Assembly (NCBI RefSeq): GCF_003606325.2
Contig: NZ_CP031843.2
Coordinates: 496,001-560,000, forward strand
DNA: 64,000 nucleotides
Reading direction: 5' to 3'
DNA from: Bartonella kosoyi
GTDB taxonomy: Bacteria > Pseudomonadota > Alphaproteobacteria > Rhizobiales > Rhizobiaceae
In this document: in pieces, positions 44,377-54,379 of the stretch
Layout of the letters: each line of letters opens with the position of its first letter
How positions within the stretch are numbered: position 1 is the stretch's first letter
Notes under the pieces: model-generated
What the model saw: the letters and a program-made list of their open reading frames with translations, nothing else
What the model was told of the DNA's origin: nothing
Database searches by the model: none
Translations under genes and position numbers: made by a program

Positions 44377-45402
44377 ATGAAATTTCTTGATCAAGCTAAA
44401 GTTTATATTCGTTCTGGTAATGGAGGTTCTGGAGCAGTATCATTTCGCCGTGAAAAGTTCATAGAATTTGGGGGACCTGATGGAGGAAATGGAGGACGGG
44501 GTGGTGATGTTTGGGCTCTTGTAGTTGATGGGCTCAACACGCTGATTGATTATCGCTACCAACAGCATTTTAAAGCAAAAACAGGGGGGCATGGCAAGGG
44601 GCGTAATATGACGGGTGAGAAGGGGGGTGATGTCATTCTTAAAGTTCCGGTTGGGACGCAAATTTTTGAAGAAGATAATACAACCTTAATCTGTGATTTA
44701 ACCGAAGTGGGACAGCGCTATCGTCTTGCAAAAGGAGGAAATGGCGGTTTTGGCAATCTTCATTTTACGACATCGACAAATCGAGCACCACGTCGTGCAA
44801 ATCCAGGCTTGGCTGGAGAAGAGCGTGCAATATGGCTTCGTTTGAAGCTAATTGCTGATGCGGGGCTTGTTGGTTTACCTAATGCCGGAAAATCAACTTT
44901 TTTATCTTCTGTAACGGCGGCAAAGCCAAAAGTTGCAGATTATCCTTTTACTACTCTCCATCCTCATCTTGGTGTTGTACGAATTGATGGACGTGAATTT
45001 GTTTTAGCTGATATTCCAGGGTTGATTGAAGGAGCCCATGAAGGGGTGGGAATTGGAGACCGTTTTTTAGGACATGTGGAACGTTGTCGTGTCCTTCTTC
45101 ATTTGATTTCTGCTCAAGAAGAAGATGTTGCAAAAGCATATCAAATTGTGCGTCATGAACTTGAGGCGTATGGAAATAATCTAAGTGATAAGACTGAAAT
45201 TGTTGCTTTAAGCCAGATAGATACGCTCACGATTGAAGAGCGTAAAACAAAACAGGAATCTTTGCGAAGAGTAACGGGGCAACCTGTTATGATGTTTTCT
45301 GCGGTTAGCCGCGAAGGTTTAGAAAATGTGCTGCGTGCTGGTGCACATATTATTGAAATGTCACGCAAAGAGGAGAACGGTGGAGATAGCAGGATTGATT
45401 GA
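44377..45402 (+). CDS. obgE: GTPase ObgE/CgtA
   Basis: Obg is an essential GTPase of late 50S subunit assembly that also links to the stringent response. The 341-residue protein starts [17 protein letters not shown], the usual family beginning; an in-frame GTG at 44368 would add three residues. The glycine-rich Obg fold covers about residues 1-158 ([14 protein letters not shown]). The GTPase domain has the P-loop GLPNAGKST (166-174), the switch I region with [12 protein letters not shown], the G3 motif DIPG (212-215) and SQID as the G4 motif. It ends two bases before proB starts, so obgE, proB and proA are probably one transcript. Confidence 0.97.
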   Translation: MKFLDQAKVYIRSGNGGSGAVSFRREKFIEFGGPDGGNGGRGGDVWALVVDGLNTLIDYRYQQHFKAKTGGHGKGRNMTGEKGGDVILKVPVGTQIFEEDNTTLICDLTEVGQRYRLAKGGNGGFGNLHFTTSTNRAPRRANPGLAGEERAIWLRLKLIADAGLVGLPNAGKSTFLSSVTAAKPKVADYPFTTLHPHLGVVRIDGREFVLADIPGLIEGAHEGVGIGDRFLGHVERCRVLLHLISAQEEDVAKAYQIVRHELEAYGNNLSDKTEIVALSQIDTLTIEERKTKQESLRRVTGQPVMMFSAVSREGLENVLRAGAHIIEMSRKEENGGDSRID

Positions 45403-45403
45403 G

Positions 45404-46543
45404 ATGGCTATTGGATTGCAAAAACTCACACACTATAAACGTATCGTGGTCAAAATTGGATCTGCACTTTTGGTTGATCCTCAGACAGGTTTACGCGTTG
45501 AATGGCTTAAAAGCTTGATTAATGATGTTGTTGAATTGCATAAAAAAGGTGTAGAGATATTATTGGTGTCTTCAGGCGCTATTGCTTTAGGAAGAACATT
45601 ACTACAGCTTCCTAAGGGAGCTTTGAAATTGGAAGAAAGTCAGGCATGTGCTGCTTTGGGACAAATTGAATTAGCAAAAACCTATGGTGATGCGCTTGCA
45701 CAACATGGGCTCAAAACAGGCCAGATTTTACTCACTTTATTTGATACGGAAGAGCGAAGACGTTATCTCAATGCACGTGCGACGATTAATGTACTTTTAC
45801 GTTTTGGAGCAGTGCCCGTTATTAATGAGAATGATACTGTTGCGACAAATGAAATTCGTTATGGTGATAATGATCGCTTAGCTGCACGTGTGGCAACAAT
45901 GATGGGGGCAGATCTTTTAATACTTTTATCTGATATTGATGGTCTTTATACAAAGTCTCCCCATTGCGATCCAACGGCTGAATTTATACCTTTTGTAGCG
46001 TCCATTACACATGATATCGAGAAAATGGCAGATGTTGCTGCTTCAGAGTTTTCACGGGGAGGAATGAAGACCAAGCTTGATGCAGGAAAGATAGCGAATG
46101 CTGCTGGAACGGCGATGATTATTACTTCAGGCAAACGTATGAATCCCCTTGCAGCGATTGACAAAGGTGAACGCAAGAGTTTTTTTGCGGCTGGGGAGAA
46201 ATCTGTTAGTGCTTGGAAAACGTGGATTTCTGGTCATTTAGATCCGTCTGGTATTTTGACGATTGATCAAGGAGCCATTAAGGCTCTTGAAACAGGAAAA
46301 TCATTATTAGCAGCAGGGGTTATTGCCGTTGAGGGAAATTTTCATCGTGGGGATACGGTTGCCATTGTTGATACAAATGGGGTTGAGATTGCGCGTGGAC
46401 TTGTAAGTTATGGCAAAGATGAAGCTGTACGCATTATAGGACGTAAAAGCGAAGAAATAGAATCTATTCTTGGATATGAGGCACGCTCTGCTATGGTGCA
46501 TCGTAATGATATGATTTTACGCTGCTTGACCAATTCTGTTTAA
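45404..46543 (+). CDS. proB: Glutamate 5-kinase
   Basis: ProB phosphorylates glutamate to gamma-glutamyl phosphate, the first and feedback-inhibited step of proline synthesis. The start [13 protein letters not shown] (379 residues) lies one base after the obgE stop and fits the family N-terminus; a longer frame from 45326 would overlap obgE by 77 bases and is unlikely. The amino-acid kinase domain shows VVKIGSALL (about 15-23), [17 protein letters not shown] and [11 protein letters not shown], with [15 protein letters not shown] for nucleotide binding. The C-terminal third is a PUA domain ([16 protein letters not shown], then VARGL-like sequence). proA follows 44 bases later. Confidence 0.96.
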   Translation: MAIGLQKLTHYKRIVVKIGSALLVDPQTGLRVEWLKSLINDVVELHKKGVEILLVSSGAIALGRTLLQLPKGALKLEESQACAALGQIELAKTYGDALAQHGLKTGQILLTLFDTEERRRYLNARATINVLLRFGAVPVINENDTVATNEIRYGDNDRLAARVATMMGADLLILLSDIDGLYTKSPHCDPTAEFIPFVASITHDIEKMADVAASEFSRGGMKTKLDAGKIANAAGTAMIITSGKRMNPLAAIDKGERKSFFAAGEKSVSAWKTWISGHLDPSGILTIDQGAIKALETGKSLLAAGVIAVEGNFHRGDTVAIVDTNGVEIARGLVSYGKDEAVRIIGRKSEEIESILGYEARSAMVHRNDMILRCLTNSV

Positions 46544-46587
46544 AAAAGTTACTTTTGTTTTATTGTTTTAATAGAGTGAATGATACG

Positions 46588-47844
46588 ATGACTTTAGAAG
46601 AACAAATGAAGGATATGGGGCAAAAAGCACGCTTTGCCGCTGCAGCGTTGGCTGTTGCTTCTTCTGAGCAAAAGAACAATGCATTAGAAATGATCGCTTT
46701 AAGCCTAGAGGCTCACTCAGATGAAATTTTACGGGCAAATTGTTTGGATTTAGAGAAGGCTACTAAGAATAATTTGAAAGCCGCTATGGTTGATCGGCTC
46801 AAATTAGATGAATTGCGTTTGGCTGCAATGATAGATAGTGTTCGCCAAGTTGTTCGTTTATCTGATCCTGTTGGGCAGGTCATGAGTGCGTGGACACGCC
46901 CCAATGGGCTTCATATCAGTCGTGTACGGACACCTCTTGGTGTGATTGGCATTATTTATGAGAGTCGCCCGAATGTTACAATTGATGCAAGTTCTTTGTG
47001 TTTAAAATCGGGCAATGCTGCGATTTTGCGCGGTGGTTCGGATAGTTTTCATTCTTCACATGCTCTTCACCGTGCATTGGTACAAGGTTTAGAGCGCTCT
47101 GGTTTACCAAAAAGTGCAATTCAAATGGTTGAAACGACAGACCGTTCTGCTGTTGGGGAAATGCTCAAAGGATTGGATGGAGCGATTGATGTGATCGTGC
47201 CACGTGGTGGAAAAAGTCTTGTTGCGCGTGTTCAGTCTGATGCACGTGTTCCAATTTTTGCCCATTTAGAGGGTCTTTGTCATATTTATATTGATCAATC
47301 GGCCGATTTAGATATGGCACGCAATATTGTTTTAAATGCGAAGTTGCGTCGGACAGGGATATGTGGTGCTGTTGAGACAGTTCTCATTGACAACGAGGCA
47401 TTAAAAAAATTTCTTCCTGTTTTGACTGCTTTACAGGAGAAGGGGTGTGAAATCCGTGCCACAGAAGATATTGCGTTTCTTCTGCCAGATATAAAACTAG
47501 CCTCTGAAGAAGACTGGTCACATGAATATCTTGATGCTATTCTTTCTGTTAAAACGGTTGAGGGAGTTGAGGGAGCCATTGCTCATATTAAGCGTTATTC
47601 CTCAGGACATACGGAATCGATTATTGCTGAGGATATGGAAGTGGTGAAGAATTTTTTTAATCATTTGGATTCAGCTATTTTATTGCACAATGCGTCCACA
47701 CAATTTGCAGATGGAGGTGAATTTGGTTTTGGAATGGAAATTGGTATCGCAACAGGAAAAATGCATGCACGTGGTCCCATAGGTGTTGAACAACTAACAT
47801 CATTTCAATATCATGTTAGAGGAAATGGTCAGGTTAGAGCTTGA
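46588..47844 (+). CDS. proA: Gamma-glutamyl phosphate reductase
   Basis: ProA reduces gamma-glutamyl phosphate to glutamate semialdehyde with NADPH, the second step of proline synthesis. From [11 protein letters not shown] the protein has 418 residues, almost exactly the family length, so this start is preferred over 46555. It is an aldehyde dehydrogenase superfamily member. The catalytic cysteine is C259 in [13 protein letters not shown]. The signatures [28 protein letters not shown] and [19 protein letters not shown] are present. The last codons overlap a possible TTG start of nadD. Confidence 0.97.
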   Translation: MTLEEQMKDMGQKARFAAAALAVASSEQKNNALEMIALSLEAHSDEILRANCLDLEKATKNNLKAAMVDRLKLDELRLAAMIDSVRQVVRLSDPVGQVMSAWTRPNGLHISRVRTPLGVIGIIYESRPNVTIDASSLCLKSGNAAILRGGSDSFHSSHALHRALVQGLERSGLPKSAIQMVETTDRSAVGEMLKGLDGAIDVIVPRGGKSLVARVQSDARVPIFAHLEGLCHIYIDQSADLDMARNIVLNAKLRRTGICGAVETVLIDNEALKKFLPVLTALQEKGCEIRATEDIAFLLPDIKLASEEDWSHEYLDAILSVKTVEGVEGAIAHIKRYSSGHTESIIAEDMEVVKNFFNHLDSAILLHNASTQFADGGEFGFGMEIGIATGKMHARGPIGVEQLTSFQYHVRGNGQVRA

Positions 47845-48467
47845 AAAAACCATTTTTTCCATGGAAAGATCGTATGCCACATGTTGAAAGATCCAATGTT
47901 GTGGGTCTTTTTGGTGGTTCTTTTAATCCGCCGCATGCGGGGCATCTTCTTGTCGCAAAAGTTGCTATTCAGCGTTTACATCTTGATCAGTTATGGTGGA
48001 TGGTTAGTCCAGGAAATCCTTTAAAGGATTGTACACAGTTGCTCTCTTTAGAGGAGAGAATGCGATTAAGTTTTAAGCTTATTGATCATCCGAAAATTCG
48101 CTTAACAGGTTTTGAGCAGGCTATAGGAAGCAAAGTATCAATCAATACGATTTTTCATATTCTGACCCATCACAGTGGTGTAAATTTTGTATGGATTATA
48201 GGGGCAGATAGTTTTACAACGATACATCATTGGTATCGATGGCGTGATATTGTCTCAATGCTTCCTATTGCAATTATTGATCGTCCTTTAGGCAATAAGG
48301 CAGCCCTTTCTTCTCCTATGGCACACATTTATCGCCAGTTTCGTTTGGATGAAAGAGAAAGTGAACGATTACCTTTTATAAAGCCACCCGTTTGGACTTA
48401 TTTGCATGGCCCTTTATCTTTTCAATCTTCAACAAACCTTCGTTTGAAGAAGAATGATTTTTCTTGA
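47841..48467 (+). CDS. nadD: Nicotinate-nucleotide adenylyltransferase
   Basis: NadD adenylates nicotinate mononucleotide to deamido-NAD in NAD synthesis. The nucleotidyltransferase signature [14 protein letters not shown] is close to the N-terminus, with its HxGH-type motif (HAGH). WIIGADSF and the C-terminal SSTNLR (the family's ISSTxIR-like motif) are also visible. The start is uncertain: TTG 47841 overlaps the proA stop and gives 208 residues, while ATG 47874, with GGAAAG 7 bases ahead, gives 197 and an N-terminus ([15 protein letters not shown]) close to the family norm. The gene lies between proA and rsfS, an order shared by many alphaproteobacteria. Confidence 0.94.
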   Translation: MKKPFFPWKDRMPHVERSNVVGLFGGSFNPPHAGHLLVAKVAIQRLHLDQLWWMVSPGNPLKDCTQLLSLEERMRLSFKLIDHPKIRLTGFEQAIGSKVSINTIFHILTHHSGVNFVWIIGADSFTTIHHWYRWRDIVSMLPIAIIDRPLGNKAALSSPMAHIYRQFRLDERESERLPFIKPPVWTYLHGPLSFQSSTNLRLKKNDFS

Positions 48468-48608
48468 ACAATTAATAAGATTCTGCTTCTCTTTAGAGAA
48501 AGCTTTTTTTACATACTACAAAAATAAGAAAGGAATATTGATCTGAAAAACGTTGTACAAAACCACTCTTACGATCTTATACCCTTAACAGAAAAAAAAG
48601 TTTTTTCT

Positions 48609-48965
48609 GTGAGTGAGAGTCTTGAAATTCTTCTCAAGAGTCTGGAAGATACAAAAGCAGAAGATATTGTTGCTATTGATATTCAAGGGAAGTCATCTTT
48701 GGCTGATTATATGGTCATAGCTTCGGCAAATTCGCAGCGTCATGTATCTTCAATTGCTGATCATTTGTTACGCATTTGGAAAGACAGCGGGCAGGGCTTT
48801 GCGCGTGTAGAAGGGCTTTCTGGAGGTGATTGGATATTGATTGATACGGGTGATATTATCATTCACCTTTTTCGTCCGGAAATTCGTCTTTTTTATAATT
48901 TAGAAAAAATATGGATGGCTCCAGATTTAAACAATACAACATCGGTTCTCTTCGGAGATCATTAA
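48609..48965 (+). CDS. rsfS: Ribosome silencing factor RsfS
   Basis: RsfS (Iojap family, PF02410) binds ribosomal protein uL14 and blocks joining of the subunits, lowering translation when nutrients are short. The 118-residue protein matches the family length and shows KAEDIVAIDIQGKSSLADYM, then IASANSQRHVSSIADHL, and GDWILIDTGDIIIHLFRPE. The start is a GTG without a strong ribosome binding site. The frame stays open upstream to about 48543, so a non-ATG start slightly earlier is possible. The stop lies one base before rlmH. Confidence 0.93.
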   Translation: MSESLEILLKSLEDTKAEDIVAIDIQGKSSLADYMVIASANSQRHVSSIADHLLRIWKDSGQGFARVEGLSGGDWILIDTGDIIIHLFRPEIRLFYNLEKIWMAPDLNNTTSVLFGDH

Positions 48966-48966
48966 A

Positions 48967-49449
48967 ATGCAAATTTCTATTTTTGCGGTTGGTCGTATGA
49001 AAAGTGGAGCGGAGCAAAAATTGGTCCAGCATTATTTGGATCGTTTTTCTAAAAGTTCTGGGGCTGTAGGATTTCATTTAAAAAAATTACAGGAGATACC
49101 AGAAAGTCGCGCTCAAACAGCATGTCAACGTATGGAGGAAGAGGGAAGGAGACTTATTGAATTTTTATCTGAAAAATGTCGATTAATTGTGTTGGATGAG
49201 CGCGGAGAGTCGATCTCTTCAGCTGCTTTTGCTGAAAAATTAGGATGTTATCGTGATGAAGGCGTTCGCGATGTTGTCATTGCTTTAGGAGGACCTGATG
49301 GACATAGTGAACAAATAAGGAATCGTGCTGATTTTCTTTTATCTTTTGGTCTTATGACGTGGCCACATCAAATTGCACGTATTCTTCTTACAGAACAACT
49401 TTATCGTGCTGTAACCATTGCAAATCATCATCCATATCACCGTTTTTAA
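48967..49449 (+). CDS. rlmH: 23S rRNA pseudouridine-1915 N3-methyltransferase RlmH
   Basis: RlmH is a SPOUT-family methyltransferase (PF02590) that methylates pseudouridine 1915 in helix 69 of assembled ribosomes. The 160-residue length is typical. The knotted SAM-binding region reads ALGGPDGHSEQIRNRAD, then FGLMTWPHQIARILLTEQLY, ending in HHPYHRF, all family hallmarks. A GGAG ribosome binding site lies within the end of rsfS, one base separates the two genes, and translation is probably coupled. Confidence 0.96.
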   Translation: MQISIFAVGRMKSGAEQKLVQHYLDRFSKSSGAVGFHLKKLQEIPESRAQTACQRMEEEGRRLIEFLSEKCRLIVLDERGESISSAAFAEKLGCYRDEGVRDVVIALGGPDGHSEQIRNRADFLLSFGLMTWPHQIARILLTEQLYRAVTIANHHPYHRF

Positions 49450-49585
49450 ATATTTTTGTTCAATTTTTAGCACTTATTTATATATTTATTAATAGAGTTT
49501 TAGCTGACACCACTTAAAACATCTCTCGTGTATACGATGAGGTATCATGGTTTTTGCAAATGAAAAAATTTCTTCATAGAAAGAG

Positions 49586-50830
49586 ATGCGATATTTATAT
49601 GGGGAATGCGTGATATTTGTCATCCTATTCTTGAGTATGTTTTTTGGCTTTTCTGTATCGCATGCGGAAGATACAATGAGGAGTACAGAAGTACATAAAG
49701 AATTGGGAGAAATTCGCCACAATATTTCACTTTCGCGTGAGCGTGTTGCTTTTCTTACGCGTCAAGTTGAACTTTTAAAAAAAGATCAAAGTGTTTTGAA
49801 TGATGCACTTATAAAAGCAGCGAAAGAAGAACGTAAAGTGGCAGATGATATTGCTGAAAGGGAAGAAAAGCTTAAGAAAATGATAGAAAAGCGGGTACAA
49901 GTCTATCAAAGTTTAAAAAGTCGTCGCGCTGAATTTGCAGAAGTTCTTGCCATTTTAGAACGTATGGGATTGAATCCACCTCCAGCTCTTATGATACAGC
50001 CAGAGGATGTGTTGGCTTCTATACGCAGTTCTGTATTATTAGGGACTGTCATTCCTCAGATGCAAGAGAAAACGCGAGATTTAACAGAGAAACTCAAAGA
50101 ATTGACCAATTTAAGCAATTCCATTACTACGGAATATACGGTGTTAAAGACAAAACTGCAAAGTCAAGCAGAGCAGCGAAAACGCCTAGAGCTTTTATTA
50201 GCCCAAAAAAACAAACTACAAAAAAAATCAGAAAAAGAACTTACAGAACAGCAACAAAGAAATATTACTCTTGCTAAAAAAGCGCAGTCTTTGGAAGAAT
50301 TGATTTTAGAGCTTGACCGTCAGTCAAAACTTAGCTCTGATTCATCAATACAGATACGGAAAAGTTTACAATTGCTAGAGCAGTCCAATTTTGAGAGCCG
50401 AAAAGGTTCTTTACTTTTTCCTGTTTCAGGAAAAAGGATTCGATATTCTCATAACAATTCGCAGATTAGGCGTTTTGGTGAGACAATAGAAACAGAGTCA
50501 GGGGCTATTGTGATAGCGCCAGCGGATGCTTTTGTTGCTTTTGCTGGGCCATTTCGTTCTTACGGACAGTTAATCATTCTCAATGTTGGAAATGGTTATC
50601 ATATCATTCTTACTGGAATGTCGAAAATTAATGTAAAACAGGGGCAGTTTGTTCTTTCAGGCGAGCCTCTGGGTATGATGGGGATGCAATTTATTGCAAA
50701 TAGTGTCGCATTGGATATAGGAAAAGCTGCTCCAATGCTTTACATTGAGTTTAGAAAGCAGGGAAAGCCTGTAAATCCAACTCCTTGGTGGCAGACTGAA
50801 AAAATGAGAAGGAGCCAAAATGATTCGTAA
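49586..50830 (+). CDS. EnvC-like murein hydrolase activator, degenerate LytM/M23 domain
   Basis: EnvC-type proteins sit in the periplasm and switch on cell-wall amidases at the division site; they do not cut peptidoglycan themselves. A signal peptide (residues 1-27, ending FSVSHA) is followed by a long charged coiled coil (about 35-270) and a C-terminal LytM fold (about 285-400). The zinc ligands of active M23 enzymes are missing: no HxxxD is seen where expected, and the usual HxH near the end is replaced by MLYIEFRKQG. That supports an activator role. ctpA starts inside its last 11 bases, with AGGAG upstream, so the two are co-translated. The 414-residue length fits the family. Confidence 0.88.
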   Translation: MRYLYGECVIFVILFLSMFFGFSVSHAEDTMRSTEVHKELGEIRHNISLSRERVAFLTRQVELLKKDQSVLNDALIKAAKEERKVADDIAEREEKLKKMIEKRVQVYQSLKSRRAEFAEVLAILERMGLNPPPALMIQPEDVLASIRSSVLLGTVIPQMQEKTRDLTEKLKELTNLSNSITTEYTVLKTKLQSQAEQRKRLELLLAQKNKLQKKSEKELTEQQQRNITLAKKAQSLEELILELDRQSKLSSDSSIQIRKSLQLLEQSNFESRKGSLLFPVSGKRIRYSHNNSQIRRFGETIETESGAIVIAPADAFVAFAGPFRSYGQLIILNVGNGYHIILTGMSKINVKQGQFVLSGEPLGMMGMQFIANSVALDIGKAAPMLYIEFRKQGKPVNPTPWWQTEKMRRSQNDS

Positions 50831-52130
50831 AGTTATTCTTTTGGTCGCTGGGGTATTGCTCGGCGCCTGTTCAATGATTATGGTGCAGTCTGTTGCTGCA
50901 AATAATGAAGATAATGCCTATAAAAAGTTGGCCATATTTGGCGATGTTTTTGAACGCGTGCGTAAGCAATACGTCACAGTTCCAGATGATAAAAAGCTTA
51001 TTGAAAATGCTATCAATGGTATGCTCACATCACTGGACCCCCATTCATCTTATTTGAATGCTGAAGAAGCTAAAGATATGCGGGATTCTACGAAAGGAGA
51101 ATTTGGAGGTCTTGGTATTGAAGTCACCATGGAAAAAAACTTAATCAAAGTTGTTTCGCCGATGGATGATACCCCCGCTTCAAAAGCAGGTATTCTCGCA
51201 GGAGATTTGATTTCAAAAATTGACGATGTACAAACGAATGGTCAAACATTGAATGAAGCTGTTAATAAGATGCGCGGGGCTCCTGGAACGCCAATTACCT
51301 TGACAATTATTCGTTCTGGCGTTGATAAGCCATTTGAAGTTAAGATTATTCGTGATATTATCAAGGTAAAAGCAGTGAAATATCGCGTTGAGGGTGATAT
51401 TGGATATTTAAGAGTTATCCAATTTTCTGAGCAGACATTGGGTAATCTTCTGGCAGCAATTAAAGATATTCAATCTAAAATTCCTGAAGATAAACTAAAG
51501 GGTTACGTTCTTGATTTGCGGCTTAATCCGGGTGGACTTTTAGATCAAGCGGTTAATGTTTCGAGTGCTTTTCTCAATAAAGGTGAAATTGTGTCGACTC
51601 GTGGACGCAAAAAGAGTGATGTGACGAGATTTGATGCCAAGCCTGGAGATGTCACCAATGGAAAACCACTCATTGTGCTGATTAATGGTGGTTCGGCAAG
51701 TGCTTCTGAAATTGTTGCAGGCGCTCTACAAGATCATCGTCGTGCAACAATTTTAGGGACGCAGTCTTTTGGTAAAGGGTCTGTCCAAACGATTATTCCT
51801 TTGGGCGAAAATGGCGCTTTACGCTTAACAACAGCACTTTATTACACGCCCTCTGGCACTTCTATTCAAGGAACAGGGATCACGCCTGATATTATTGTAG
51901 AGCAACCACTTCCTGAAAAATATAAGGGCTATGATGTAAAAGTTGGTGAGTCTGCATTAAAAGGGCATATCAAAGGGAAACGAGAAAGCAATAAAGGATC
52001 TGGTTCAGCTGCTTTTGTTCCGAAAGACCCTAAGGATGATATTCAATTGAATGAGGCTTATAAACTGTTACGGGGTGAAATGGCAAATGCGGCATTTCCA
52101 CCAGATCCCAATAAGGATATATTGAAGTGA
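50820..52130 (+). CDS. ctpA: C-terminal processing peptidase CtpA (S41)
   Basis: CtpA proteases act in the periplasm, trimming C-termini and degrading cell-wall hydrolases or other envelope proteins. The 436-residue protein has an N-terminal membrane or signal segment (VILLVAGVLLGACSMIMVQS), which includes a cysteine that might be lipidated (LLGAC). A PDZ domain at about 85-170 includes GLGIEVTMEK and SPMDDTPASKAGI. The S41 core holds GYVLDLRLNPGGLLDQAV, the serine motif NGGSASASEIVAGAL and the lysine motif FGKGSVQT. It overlaps the EnvC-like gene by 11 bases. rppH follows after 38 bases. Confidence 0.95.
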   Translation: MIRKVILLVAGVLLGACSMIMVQSVAANNEDNAYKKLAIFGDVFERVRKQYVTVPDDKKLIENAINGMLTSLDPHSSYLNAEEAKDMRDSTKGEFGGLGIEVTMEKNLIKVVSPMDDTPASKAGILAGDLISKIDDVQTNGQTLNEAVNKMRGAPGTPITLTIIRSGVDKPFEVKIIRDIIKVKAVKYRVEGDIGYLRVIQFSEQTLGNLLAAIKDIQSKIPEDKLKGYVLDLRLNPGGLLDQAVNVSSAFLNKGEIVSTRGRKKSDVTRFDAKPGDVTNGKPLIVLINGGSASASEIVAGALQDHRRATILGTQSFGKGSVQTIIPLGENGALRLTTALYYTPSGTSIQGTGITPDIIVEQPLPEKYKGYDVKVGESALKGHIKGKRESNKGSGSAAFVPKDPKDDIQLNEAYKLLRGEMANAAFPPDPNKDILK

Positions 52131-52168
52131 GAAATGATATCGATAGCTTGCGCTTTTGAGGAATATAA

Positions 52169-52690
52169 ATGGATGCAGATGTTAATTTGAAGAATCTTCC
52201 TTATCGCAAATGTGTTGGAATTGTTGTCTTTAATCATGAGAGTAAAGTTTGGGTTGGGCGTCGTTTAATGGCGCCAGCTCATGCGGATATTGACGGATCT
52301 CATCGTTGGCAGCTTCCTCAAGGAGGAATTGATGAAGATGAAAAGCCATTAGATGCAGCATATCGAGAACTTTATGAAGAAACGGGTATTCGATCTGTAA
52401 AGTTGATTAAAGAAGCACAAAATTGGTTCCATTATGATTTTCCACAAGAACTTATTGCATGCACATTAAGCAACAAATATCGTGGGCAAACGCAAAAATG
52501 GTTTGCTTTTCGGTTTACAGGAGAGCTTTCTGAAATTGCAATTAATCCACCACCAGATGGCAATAAAGCGGAATTCGATCAATGGAAATGGATAGATCTA
52601 GCAGCTCTTCCTTCGATTGCGGTTCCTTTTAAAAAGCATGTTTATATGAGTGTTGTCAGCGAATTTCGAGGTAGCCTTAGGTTATTATAA
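52169..52690 (+). CDS. rppH: RNA pyrophosphohydrolase RppH (invasion protein IalA)
   Basis: RppH removes pyrophosphate from the 5' end of mRNAs, starting decay, and also hydrolyses diadenosine polyphosphates. In Bartonella it is known as IalA, half of the ialAB invasion locus. The Nudix box spans about residues 52-74 with GGIDEDEKP and the REL-x-EETG core. The 173-residue length and QLPQGG motif fit RppH. ialB lies 110 bases downstream on the same strand, with its own ribosome binding site. The invasion effect credited to IalA may reflect its mRNA-decay role. Confidence 0.95.
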   Translation: MDADVNLKNLPYRKCVGIVVFNHESKVWVGRRLMAPAHADIDGSHRWQLPQGGIDEDEKPLDAAYRELYEETGIRSVKLIKEAQNWFHYDFPQELIACTLSNKYRGQTQKWFAFRFTGELSEIAINPPPDGNKAEFDQWKWIDLAALPSIAVPFKKHVYMSVVSEFRGSLRLL

Positions 52691-52800
52691 AAGCTATATG
52701 GATATTAGAAAGCTTTTTTTATAAAGATGCTTTATATGATGTATATTATTTATAGATGATAGACATGTTTCTCTTTTATGTAAAGAACAGGAATATAAAA

Positions 52801-53361
52801 ATGAAAAAGTTATTTAATTTACTGATAGTTTGTACTCTCTTGAGTATTTCATCTGTTGCATTTGCAACAAATTCAAAGCCTTCTACAGAAAAAGAGGCAG
52901 CAGCGACATTGCCAAATGGAGCTTCTTCTTTAACTGAAACCTATGGCTTGTGGACCATTAATTGCGGGTTACAAGAAGGAAAAAAAGTTTGCTTTATGCA
53001 CCGCCAAGAAGTGAATGAGCAGGGGCGTGTTGTTGTGGCTATGACTCTTATTCTCAATGCTGAGGGTGTTGTATCGGGTAATTTAACAGTTCCTTTTGGC
53101 ATTTTGGTTTCTAAGCCTGTTCGTTTACAAGTTGATGAAGGAAAAGCTGTTATTGAAACCGGTATTCGGACTTGTGTACCAGCAGGTTGTATGGTTCCGG
53201 TTGTTTTTGATAAAAATCACGTAGCAGCTTTACGTGCTGGAAAACAATTAAAGTTAGCGATGACAATTGCTGCAGCAGGTGAACCACCTTTGAATGATTT
53301 ATTTGTTCAGCTAAATGGTTTTAGTAATGCCCTTAACCGTTTGACTGCTTTGCAGAAATAA
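52801..53361 (+). CDS. ialB: Invasion-associated protein B (IalB)
   Basis: IalB is a small secreted or envelope protein; in Bartonella bacilliformis the ialAB locus confers erythrocyte invasion. The start MKKLFNLLIVCTLL has AGGA upstream and gives 186 residues; an in-frame ATG at 52756 would add 15 residues ahead of the signal peptide. The signal peptide ends near SSVAFA. The mature protein has the family motif YGLWTINCG, four cysteines (INCG, KVCFM, RTCVPAGC) and the ending LNGFSNALNRL. The linkage to rppH/ialA confirms identity. A terminator follows at about 53377. Confidence 0.95.
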   Translation: MKKLFNLLIVCTLLSISSVAFATNSKPSTEKEAAATLPNGASSLTETYGLWTINCGLQEGKKVCFMHRQEVNEQGRVVVAMTLILNAEGVVSGNLTVPFGILVSKPVRLQVDEGKAVIETGIRTCVPAGCMVPVVFDKNHVAALRAGKQLKLAMTIAAAGEPPLNDLFVQLNGFSNALNRLTALQK

Positions 53362-53376
53362 TTAAAAAAATAAAAT

Positions 53377-53407
53377 AAAGGCGGCCTTAAAAGTCCGCTT
53401 TTATTTT
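53377..53407 (+). terminator. Rho-independent terminator after ialB
   Basis: AAGGCGG and CCGCTT form a short G-C-rich stem, with one bulged G, around a CCTTAAAAGT loop. TTTATTTT follows. It starts 16 bases after the ialB stop. Confidence 0.7.
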
Positions 53408-53697
53408 GTACGTATAGTCTGAACATTAAAACGATAAGATTTAAAATTAATCCTATAATTGCGTGCTTTTAAAGTTTTCAGATTATTTTCTGTTTCTTCT
53501 ATTTTCATTGCACTCTTTTTAATTTTGATATTTGTTTTCTAGCTTCATTATTATTAAATAGAGAGATGAAGAATTTGGACTATTTAGTTTTTTATTCATG
53601 AGATTTTGAAATATAAAACGATTATTCAATATACAAATTCATTTTAATAAAGGTTTTCTATACGCTTTTCTGTTTCCTTGATTGAAAGGGATAACGC
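53408..53697. other. Intergenic region between ialB and yggT-like gene
   Basis: AT-rich DNA with no supported gene or RNA. It probably carries the promoter of the two small genes downstream. Confidence 0.4.
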
Positions 53698-53991
53698 ATG
53701 GTTTATGCATTGCTTCAAACACTGGATTGGATTTTTGATCTTTATATTTATATTTTAATCTCTAGTGTCATTTTTTCTTGGCTTTATGTTTTTAATATCA
53801 TAAATTCGCGCAATCGCTTTGTTATTTTGATAGGAAACTTTCTATATCGCCTTACAAATCCCGTTTTAAGCCCCATCCGGAAAATTTTACCAAATTTGGG
53901 AACAATTGATATTTCGCCTATTGTGGTGTTCATTATTATTTATTTTATTCGTAATTTCATGTGGCGCGTTTACGCAAGCATGTATCTATAG
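53698..53991 (+). CDS. YggT-family membrane protein
   Basis: This is a small integral inner-membrane protein (PF02325) of 97 residues. It has two strongly hydrophobic stretches ([20 protein letters not shown] and the C-terminal [13 protein letters not shown]) joined by a loop holding the family signature [15 protein letters not shown]. The molecular role is not established; links to osmotic tolerance and cell division have been proposed in other bacteria. A DUF167 gene follows 22 bases later, a pairing that recurs across proteobacteria (yggT-yggU). Confidence 0.9.
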   Translation: MVYALLQTLDWIFDLYIYILISSVIFSWLYVFNIINSRNRFVILIGNFLYRLTNPVLSPIRKILPNLGTIDISPIVVFIIIYFIRNFMWRVYASMYL

Positions 53992-54013
53992 AAATACGAT
54001 TTAAGGTAAATAC

Positions 54014-54328
54014 ATGTTTTATCAAGTTGATAAAAATAACTTGATTTTGTTTGTATATCTCATTCCCAAATCATCCGTTGACAAAATAATAGGGATTGAA
54101 AGTAAGGATGGTGAAAAACAATATCTGACTATACGCCTTCGTGCTGTTCCTGAAGATGGAAAAGCAAATAAAGCTCTCATTAAATTTCTTGCGAAGCAGT
54201 GGAAAATTCCACCTTCTTCTATTTCTCTGACAAGCGGTGCAACATCTCGCTACAAACGGCTTCATTTTTCAACACATTTAGAGGAGCTAAAGCAGATATG
54301 GCAATCCTTTGGAGATTGTATCTCGTAG
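54014..54328 (+). CDS. DUF167 (YggU-like) protein
   Basis: A 104-residue cytoplasmic protein of the UPF0235/DUF167 family (PF02594), of unknown function. The signature LTIRLRAVPEDGKANKALIK is followed by FLAKQWKIP and LTSGATSRYKRL, all typical. It lies directly downstream of the yggT-like gene and ends just before a bidirectional terminator. Confidence 0.9.
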   Translation: MFYQVDKNNLILFVYLIPKSSVDKIIGIESKDGEKQYLTIRLRAVPEDGKANKALIKFLAKQWKIPPSSISLTSGATSRYKRLHFSTHLEELKQIWQSFGDCIS

Positions 54329-54336
54329 AAAAATAA

Positions 54337-54369
54337 ATAATAAAGCCTATCAAAAATAGGCTTTATTAT
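54337..54369. terminator. Perfect bidirectional terminator between DUF167 gene and ppa
   Basis: ATAATAAAGCCTAT pairs perfectly with ATAGGCTTTATTAT around the loop CAAAA. A- and T-rich arms let it act in both directions. It separates the plus-strand gene ending at 54328 from the minus-strand ppa ending at 54380. Confidence 0.9.
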
Positions 54370-54379
54370 ATTAAAATTG

